From positions 1 through 6,528 of the forward strand of contig JAIXZB010000207.1 of NCBI GenBank assembly GCA_027489915.1: a stretch of DNA of 6,528 nucleotides. The letters run 5' to 3'. The notes beneath the pieces are model-generated. The model saw only the letters and a program-made list of their open reading frames with translations. It was not told the DNA's origin and ran no database searches. Below are positions 1-3,563 of the stretch, in pieces. The translations under genes and the position numbers were made by a program. This DNA comes from Rickettsiales bacterium. Its GTDB lineage: Bacteria; Pseudomonadota; Alphaproteobacteria; Rickettsiales; UBA3002. Positions within the stretch are counted from its first letter, which is position 1. Each line of letters starts with the position of its first letter.

Positions 1-188
1 AGCAGCGCAATGCGCCGCTCCAGTGCATAAATCACCACCAGCGTCACCGCCGTCACCACCACCATAACGCCCGTCGCAAGCGCAATCCCGCCGAGTTTAT
101 ACCCGACAAAAAACGCCACCAGCGGCGCAAAATCCAGCGCCATCCGCAGCGCCGAACTCCCCGCTTTTATGTCTTTTTCACTATCCAT
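1..188 (-). CDS. yciB: YciB/septation protein A family inner-membrane protein, N-terminal part (truncated by window edge)
   Basis: Only the first 62 codons are in the window; the rest lies beyond position 1. The ATG at 188-186 has a good Shine-Dalgarno (AGGGGA, 197-192). After a polar stretch of about 15 residues comes MALDFAPLVAFFVGYKLGG and then a hydrophobic segment, ATGVMVVVTAVTLVVIYALE. This matches the family opening, in which an LDFxPLxxFF element precedes a (V)ATG-initiated membrane helix. YciB (also called IspZ or septation protein A) is a polytopic inner-membrane protein linked to cell-envelope synthesis and division; its biochemical role is not well defined. The polar N-terminal extension before residue 16 is somewhat longer than in gammaproteobacterial members, and M16 is an alternative start, but the Shine-Dalgarno favours M1. 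The gene diverges from phoB. The family call is confident; nothing can be said about the missing C-terminal part. Confidence 0.85.
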   Translation of the reverse strand, partial: MDSEKDIKAGSSALRMALDFAPLVAFFVGYKLGGIALATGVMVVVTAVTLVVIYALERRIAL

Positions 189-217
189 AATTCCCCTATA
201 CCCTCACCAATCTCACT

Positions 218-309
218 TGTCACCCCGCACGTGTTGCGGGGTCTGGCCATCAGCAGCCACCATCCAAGCCCATTGCACCACCAGACACCGTAATAAATAC
301 GGGGTGACA
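218..309. repeat. Palindromic repeat element with hairpin-forming terminal inverted repeats
   Basis: The two 29-bp ends, 218-246 and 281-309, are inverted copies of each other with 23 of 29 positions matching. The outermost 9 bp (TGTCACCCC / GGGGTGACA) and the inner GTCTGG / CCAGAC (241-246 / 281-286) are perfect. Each end is also a hairpin: CCCCGCA-CGTGT-TGCGGGG on the left (223-241), and CCGTA-ATAAA-TACGG on the right (288-302). The two arms differ in the stem interior, but the changes keep pairing within each arm. The central 34 bp shows no comparable symmetry. This architecture resembles the dispersed palindromic elements of Rickettsia and other alphaproteobacteria. Only one copy is in the window, so dispersal is an inference. 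Confidence 0.7.
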
Positions 310-338
310 GCAAAAAAACCCTTCCATCTTTGAAAACA

Positions 339-428
339 GCTGCGACCGCAGCGCCACGAAGTGAGTGAGGGTGAATGGGCGCAGCCCAGAGGGAGCAGCG
401 GGACGCTCTCCCTATTTGCGCAGCAAAT
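339..428. repeat. Cluster of short hairpins (REP-like), possibly the continuation of the palindromic element
   Basis: At least three clean mini-hairpins lie within 90 bp: GCTGC-GACC-GCAGC (339-352), TGGGC-GCA-GCCCA (376-388) and ATTTGC-GCA-GCAAAT (414-428). A fourth, imperfect one (391-412, GGGAGC against GCTCTCCC) fills the gap between the last two. The second and third share the same C-GCA-G loop closure, a triloop type known to be unusually stable in single-stranded DNA. Together with the element at 218-309 this fills most of the yciB-phoB spacer. A minus-strand frame stays open across both blocks (431-213), as in palindromic elements of related bacteria, but its product looks like translated repeat. 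Confidence 0.5.
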
Positions 429-439
429 CACGCAAAAAC

Positions 440-461
440 CGTCACCTTAACGTTACATTAA
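440..461 (+). promoter_or_regulatory. Candidate PhoB (Pho box) or CtrA binding site upstream of phoB
   Basis: Two 11-bp units, CGTCACCTTAA (440-450) and CGTTACATTAA (451-461), are directly adjacent and match at 9 of 11 positions. An 11-bp repeat period with an AT-rich four-base end is the layout of a Pho box. The 7-mer CCGTCAC at 439-445 differs at one base from CTGTCAC, a form of the Pho half-site. The same bases also give TTAA-N7-TTAA (447-461), the core of the alphaproteobacterial CtrA site. Flanking bases add a dyad, CCTTAA-N7-TTAAGG (445-463). The site lies 93 bp before the phoB start. The second Pho half-site matches poorly, so the sequence alone cannot decide between the two regulators. 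Confidence 0.5.
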
Positions 462-476
462 GGAATTTCCGTTACT

Positions 477-482
477 TATAAC
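477..482 (+). promoter_or_regulatory. Possible -10 element of the phoB promoter
   Basis: TATAAC matches the -10 consensus at five of six positions and lies 15 bp downstream of the tandem repeat at 440-461. No acceptable -35 hexamer is present at 16-18 bp; this is usual for activator-dependent promoters where a Pho box or CtrA site replaces it. If used, transcription would start near 489, giving a 5'UTR of about 65 nt. Confidence 0.35.
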
Positions 483-505
483 CCTCTAACCACACAAAAC
501 CCGTT

Positions 506-521
506 GACGGGCAGCCCCGTC
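506..521 (+). other. Hairpin in the presumed phoB 5'UTR
   Basis: GACGGG (506-511) and CCCGTC (516-521) form a perfect 6-bp GC-rich stem with a CAGC loop. No T-run follows, so it is not a terminator. It could stabilise the leader or affect access to the translation start about 30 nt downstream; no regulatory role can be shown from sequence. Confidence 0.35.
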
Positions 522-542
522 CACGCAACAGTCGAATAAACG

Positions 543-553
543 AGGAGACTCCT
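543..553 (+). promoter_or_regulatory. phoB Shine-Dalgarno inside an 11-bp inverted repeat
   Basis: AGGAG (543-547) is a strong Shine-Dalgarno six bases before the phoB ATG at 554. It is the left half of AGGAG-A-CTCCT, an inverted repeat that ends exactly at the start codon. In RNA it could close as a 4-bp stem with a 3-nt loop and partly mask the Shine-Dalgarno. Confidence 0.6.
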
Positions 554-1300
554 ATGGCACAGCCAAAAAGCGATAAAATCAAGGTATTGATTGTCGAGGA
601 TGAAGTGGCAATCGTTACCCTACTCAAATACAATCTCGAAAAAGAAGGTTTCACCGTCCTCAGCGCCAACGATGGCGAGGAAGGGCTGAACCTGGTCAAA
701 GAGCACCGCCCCGATATCGTCGTGCTCGATTGGATGCTGCCCAAGCTCACCGGCATCGAAGTCTGCAAACAGATTCGCTGGAACCAAGACACCAAAAATA
801 CCCCCGTCATCATGCTCTCCGCGCGCGGGGAAGAAGGCGATCGCATCCGTGGGCTCGATAGCGGTGCCGATGATTACATGGTGAAACCCTTCTCACCGCC
901 TGAGCTTATTTCGCGCATCAAGGCCGTATTTCGCCGCATCCGCCCAAGTTTAAGCGAGAAAGTGCTCGAATTCTCGGGCATCTACATGGATATCACCAGC
1001 CACAAAGTCACCCGCGACACAGTGGATGTGCATCTCTCCCCCACCGAATTTGGCCTGCTGCGCTACCTTATGGAACATCCAGGCCGTGTGTTCTCGCGCG
1101 AACAACTGCTCGATGCCGTTTGGGGTCACGATATTTACGTCGAACTCCGCACCGTCGATGTGCATATCCGCCGCCTTCGCAAAGCCCTCAACTACGATGG
1201 CAAACAGCCCGACTTAGTACGCACCGTACGCAGCGCAGGCTACGCTCTGGAAGAAAATCCAAACGGAGCTAATTATTCCAACCCCGATGCTGAAGAATAA
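554..1300 (+). CDS. phoB: PhoB-type phosphate regulon response regulator
   Basis: The product is a cytoplasmic two-component regulator of 248 residues; E. coli PhoB has about 229. The receiver domain (about 9-130) has the acidic pair E15/D16, phospho-acceptor D59 in VVLDWMLPKLTG, S89, and K111 in MVKPFSPPEL. The LDWMLP motif is typical of PhoB itself. The OmpR/PhoB winged-helix domain (about 155-232) carries SPTEFGLLRYLMEHPGRVFS, then REQLLDAVWG and RTVDVHIRRLRKAL, which includes the DNA-recognition helix, and ends in VRTVRSAGYAL. About 17 polar residues follow the domain and are probably disordered. By family it is phosphorylated by PhoR under phosphate limitation and binds Pho boxes. The ATG at 554 has AGGAG at good spacing. 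No phoR, phoU or pst genes are beside it. The tandem repeat at 440-461 suggests autoregulation or CtrA control. A related regulator of another regulon is possible, but the recognition region favours PhoB. Confidence 0.92.
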   Translation: MAQPKSDKIKVLIVEDEVAIVTLLKYNLEKEGFTVLSANDGEEGLNLVKEHRPDIVVLDWMLPKLTGIEVCKQIRWNQDTKNTPVIMLSARGEEGDRIRGLDSGADDYMVKPFSPPELISRIKAVFRRIRPSLSEKVLEFSGIYMDITSHKVTRDTVDVHLSPTEFGLLRYLMEHPGRVFSREQLLDAVWGHDIYVELRTVDVHIRRLRKALNYDGKQPDLVRTVRSAGYALEENPNGANYSNPDAEE

Positions 1301-1302
1301 AT

Positions 1303-2067
1303 TTGAAACATGGTTTTTCATTAGTTGAGCTCTCCATCGTCCTCGTCATATTGGGGCTTCTCACTGGCGGCATCCTCGCTGGCCAATCCTTAATTCGCGC
1401 AGCCGAACTACGCAGCGTTACCACCCAGCTCGAACAATACCGCGCCGCTGTCAAAAACTTCTCCGATAAATACAAAGAGCTACCAGGCGATTTGACCAAC
1501 GCTACCGATATATGGGGTGCAGCAAACGCCGCCCCTGCTACGTGCCGCACCACTGCTTCCACTACCCAACTTACCTGCAATGGTAATGGCGATGGTCAGG
1601 TTATTGATAACGGCTTAACATCAAATGAATCCTATCGCTTTTGGCAACATCTTGCAAATGCTGGCTTTATCGATGGCAAATTCAACGGCATCACAATGGG
1701 TACTCAAGCATGGTCGTCAACCACGGATAATTCCCCTTCTGGTAAAATTTCCAGTACACTTTGGTTTGCATGGAATTGGGGAACACTTACAGGGTCAGGC
1801 GGCCTGTATGATGGGGCATATAACAACGTATTGGTATTTGGTGGCAGATTAGCAAACAACTATCCCGCAACAGCTATTCTGAAGTCAGAAGAAATCTGGA
1901 ATATTGATAGAAAAATCGATGATGCAAAACCAGCAAGTGGTATACTTGTTACTGGCATGCCAGGTGGCGCGTGCACAACAGATAATACAACCTCTGCACT
2001 CAACGCAGAATACTTACTCGATGATTCAAGGGTCGCATGCTTCCCTGTATTTCGCAATCTATACTAA
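1303..2067 (+). CDS. Type IV pilin-like/pseudopilin with N-terminal cleavage/methylation motif
   Basis: The predicted 254-residue protein begins MKHG|FSLVELSIVLVILGLL, a class III prepilin signal. Cleavage would fall after G4, F5 becomes the N-methylated first residue, and E9 is the conserved Glu5. The hydrophobic helix (5-29) continues into an amphipathic helix (GILAGQSLIRAAELR, 23-37). The globular head has cysteines at 81, 92, 224 and 246, which could form two disulfides, and motifs typical of alphaproteobacterial members: YKELPGDLTNAT (57-68), TCNGNGDG (91-98), RFWQHLANAGFIDG (112-125) and NIDRKIDDAKPASG (200-213). Such proteins are processed by PilD and assembled into type IV pilus or type II secretion pseudopili; which one is unknown. 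The start is TTG at 1303, because an in-frame TGA lies at 1291-1293 and no ATG or GTG intervenes; GAAGA gives only a weak Shine-Dalgarno. It follows phoB after 2 bp. From about 1560 on, GC drops to about 44%. Its stop lies inside the 3' end of convergent cca. Confidence 0.88.
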   Translation: MKHGFSLVELSIVLVILGLLTGGILAGQSLIRAAELRSVTTQLEQYRAAVKNFSDKYKELPGDLTNATDIWGAANAAPATCRTTASTTQLTCNGNGDGQVIDNGLTSNESYRFWQHLANAGFIDGKFNGITMGTQAWSSTTDNSPSGKISSTLWFAWNWGTLTGSGGLYDGAYNNVLVFGGRLANNYPATAILKSEEIWNIDRKIDDAKPASGILVTGMPGGACTTDNTTSALNAEYLLDDSRVACFPVFRNLY

Positions 2068-3255
2068 CGCCAAAAGCGCTTCTTTCGTGAGAGTGTAATC
2101 ACTCACCTCCCATGCCTCCTCCAACCGCTCTAGCACCGCGCCCATCTCGGGCCCTGCTGCAATCCCTGCGCGCCGCACGTCTTCTCCCGTGATCGGAAAT
2201 ACAGGTGGCGCAAACGCTTCGGCCATCTCTAACCACAGTGCTAAATCAAACGCACCATTCTCTGCTGCACTCAGCAGCAACACATCACGATACACCTCAA
2301 TCCCCTCACGCCGAATAATGCGTGTGTGCAGATGCTTCGCATCCCCCTCACCAAGGCGTGGCAATGCACAAAGCGCCTGAATCACCCGCGCCTCCTTGCG
2401 CGATAATTTCCACCGCTGCGCTATCCACTCTGCTGCACCCGATTCTGCTGCATTCTGAAAAAGCGCCACCAACCGCCCCCACACACTCGCGCGCGTTTTC
2501 GCGGTATGCTCCAGCATCGTAAGCCTTGTCAACACACCAAGCCGCAAGGGTTGCAAAAATACATGCGCCGCTACATTCGCTTCTTCCATCAACCGCAGCG
2601 CCAATGTGGGGTTGGGTGCCAGCAATAATTTCTTCATCTCACTTGCAATGCGCTCACCCGATAAATCCTCAAGCATCCAATGCGCATCGCGGCAGGCAGC
2701 AAGTGCTGCAACGTCCGCAGGCGGCTCACCATGCGTTGCCAGAAAGCGAAAAAACCGCAAAATACGCAGCCCATCTTCTGCAATCCGCCCCCCAGCATCA
2801 CCAATAAACCGAACCCTTCCAGCCAGCGCATCTTCCGCACCTTCGTGATAATCAAACAGTTCGCCATCCACCGAAAGATACAGCGCATTCATCGAAAAAT
2901 CGCGCCGGTGTGCATCCACTTCCCAATCATCCGTCGGCGCCACTTTTGCATGCCGCCCATCCGTTTCTGCGTCAATTCGCAGCGTCGTAATTTCCACCTG
3001 CCTCTTGGGCAATATTGCCGTCACCGTTCCATGCGCAAGCCCTGTCGGCACAATCTTCATGCCCTCTGCACGCAAGCGCTGCATCACTTCGGCTGCTGGC
3101 ACGGGGGTGGCTGCATCCACATCGCGCACTTCGCGCATCAGCAGCGTATCGCGCACCGCACCACCCACAAACCGCAGCATAATATCCTGCTTGGCACACG
3201 CATCCATCAACCGCACAATATCGGCATCCTTCAACCAATCCGGCGCAAGCTTCAT
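2059..3255 (-). CDS. cca: CCA-adding enzyme (tRNA nucleotidyltransferase, class II)
   Basis: The 398-residue cytoplasmic enzyme adds or repairs the 3'-terminal CCA of tRNAs from CTP and ATP without a nucleic acid template. Visible class II motifs, in order: RFVGGAVRD (28-36), the metal-binding pair D45/D47 in VRDVDAAT, HGTVTAIL (75-82), the third acidic strand VEITTLR (87-93), RRDFSMNALYL (117-127), EDGLRILRFFRF (160-171, nucleotide-selecting region) and GERIASEM (200-207). The C-terminal part ends with TGEDVRRAGIAAGPEMGAVL (356-375), a conserved tail motif of alphaproteobacterial members. All catalytic residues appear intact and the length is normal. Poly(A) polymerase I shares the head domain, but the tail motif and length favour Cca. 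The start ATG (3255-3253) overlaps the stop of the upstream gene as ATGA, so translation is probably coupled. The 3' end overlaps the convergent pseudopilin gene by 9 bp, and no terminator is visible. Confidence 0.93.
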   Translation of the reverse strand: MKLAPDWLKDADIVRLMDACAKQDIMLRFVGGAVRDTLLMREVRDVDAATPVPAAEVMQRLRAEGMKIVPTGLAHGTVTAILPKRQVEITTLRIDAETDGRHAKVAPTDDWEVDAHRRDFSMNALYLSVDGELFDYHEGAEDALAGRVRFIGDAGGRIAEDGLRILRFFRFLATHGEPPADVAALAACRDAHWMLEDLSGERIASEMKKLLLAPNPTLALRLMEEANVAAHVFLQPLRLGVLTRLTMLEHTAKTRASVWGRLVALFQNAAESGAAEWIAQRWKLSRKEARVIQALCALPRLGEGDAKHLHTRIIRREGIEVYRDVLLLSAAENGAFDLALWLEMAEAFAPPVFPITGEDVRRAGIAAGPEMGAVLERLEEAWEVSDYTLTKEALLALV

Positions 3256-3518
3256 GGGCGGCTGGCGGGAATCAACACCCCGTCCTTATACTGCGCAGGC
3301 GTGTAACTATGCCCCGCATTTGGTTTCTGCTCCGCGCCAAACACCACCAAACATATCCCAGCAAGAACAATCGTCGCTACAATCGTCACATATAACCGTT
3401 TGGTCACAGGCGGCACCGCATGCCCCGCCTGCTTGCGGCGGTAACGCCAGATGCACCACACCGCATACACCACAAGCGGCAACAGCGCAGGCCATAACAT
3501 GATCAGAATTCTTCCCAT
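3252..3518 (-). CDS. Small two-helix membrane protein, DUF6111-like
   Basis: The 88-residue product has a hydrophobic segment at about 4-24 (ILIMLWPALLPLVVYAVWCI), a basic turn RYRRKQ (25-30), a second segment at about 42-61 (LYVTIVATIVLAGICLVVFG) and a short polar tail, YTPAQYKDGVLIPASRP. By the positive-inside rule the basic loop is cytoplasmic and both ends face the periplasm. Two N-terminal helices and a C-terminal Y-x-P-x-x-x-x-D-G-x-x-x-P motif, next to cca, recall the DUF6111 family of alphaproteobacteria. Its function is unknown. I chose the ATG at 3518-3516, with AGGG four bases upstream; a GTG at 3545 would add nine residues (MHVSAYIGC) and an ATG at 3500 would cut into helix 1. The gene lies 45 bp after glnD and its TGA overlaps the cca ATG, so the three are probably one transcript. 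Confidence 0.72.
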   Translation of the reverse strand: MGRILIMLWPALLPLVVYAVWCIWRYRRKQAGHAVPPVTKRLYVTIVATIVLAGICLVVFGAEQKPNAGHSYTPAQYKDGVLIPASRP

Positions 3519-3531
3519 ACACCCTATATAC

Positions 3532-3551
3532 GCACTTACATGCACAAGTGC
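3532..3551. repeat. Inverted repeat in the glnD-DUF6111 spacer
   Basis: GCACTT (3532-3537) and AAGTGC (3546-3551) are perfect 6-bp inverted copies around ACATGCAC. On the minus strand no U-run follows, so this is unlikely to stop transcription. It might act as an RNA processing or stability element between glnD and the next gene. Confidence 0.35.
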
Positions 3552-3563
3552 AATGCCATGCCA

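Noticed and set aside
213..431. A 72-codon minus-strand open frame as a protein gene
   Set aside because: It lies entirely over palindromic and hairpin sequence, has no good Shine-Dalgarno, and its peptide is rich in Cys, Trp and Arg with no recognisable domain.
2072..2085. AAGCGCTT palindrome with CTTT as terminator of the pseudopilin gene
   Set aside because: The palindrome has no loop and only a short, interrupted T stretch; it is explained by cca codons on the other strand.
2680..3306. A 208-codon plus-strand open frame opposite cca
   Set aside because: It is antisense to a clear, intact cca gene and its product is His/Arg/Pro/Gln-rich, as expected from the complement of GC-biased codons.
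3516..3545. GTG at 3545 as the start of the DUF6111-like gene
   Set aside because: It would add MHVSAYIGC in front of a natural start (MGRILIML); the ATG at 3518 has AGGG upstream and places the first helix normally.
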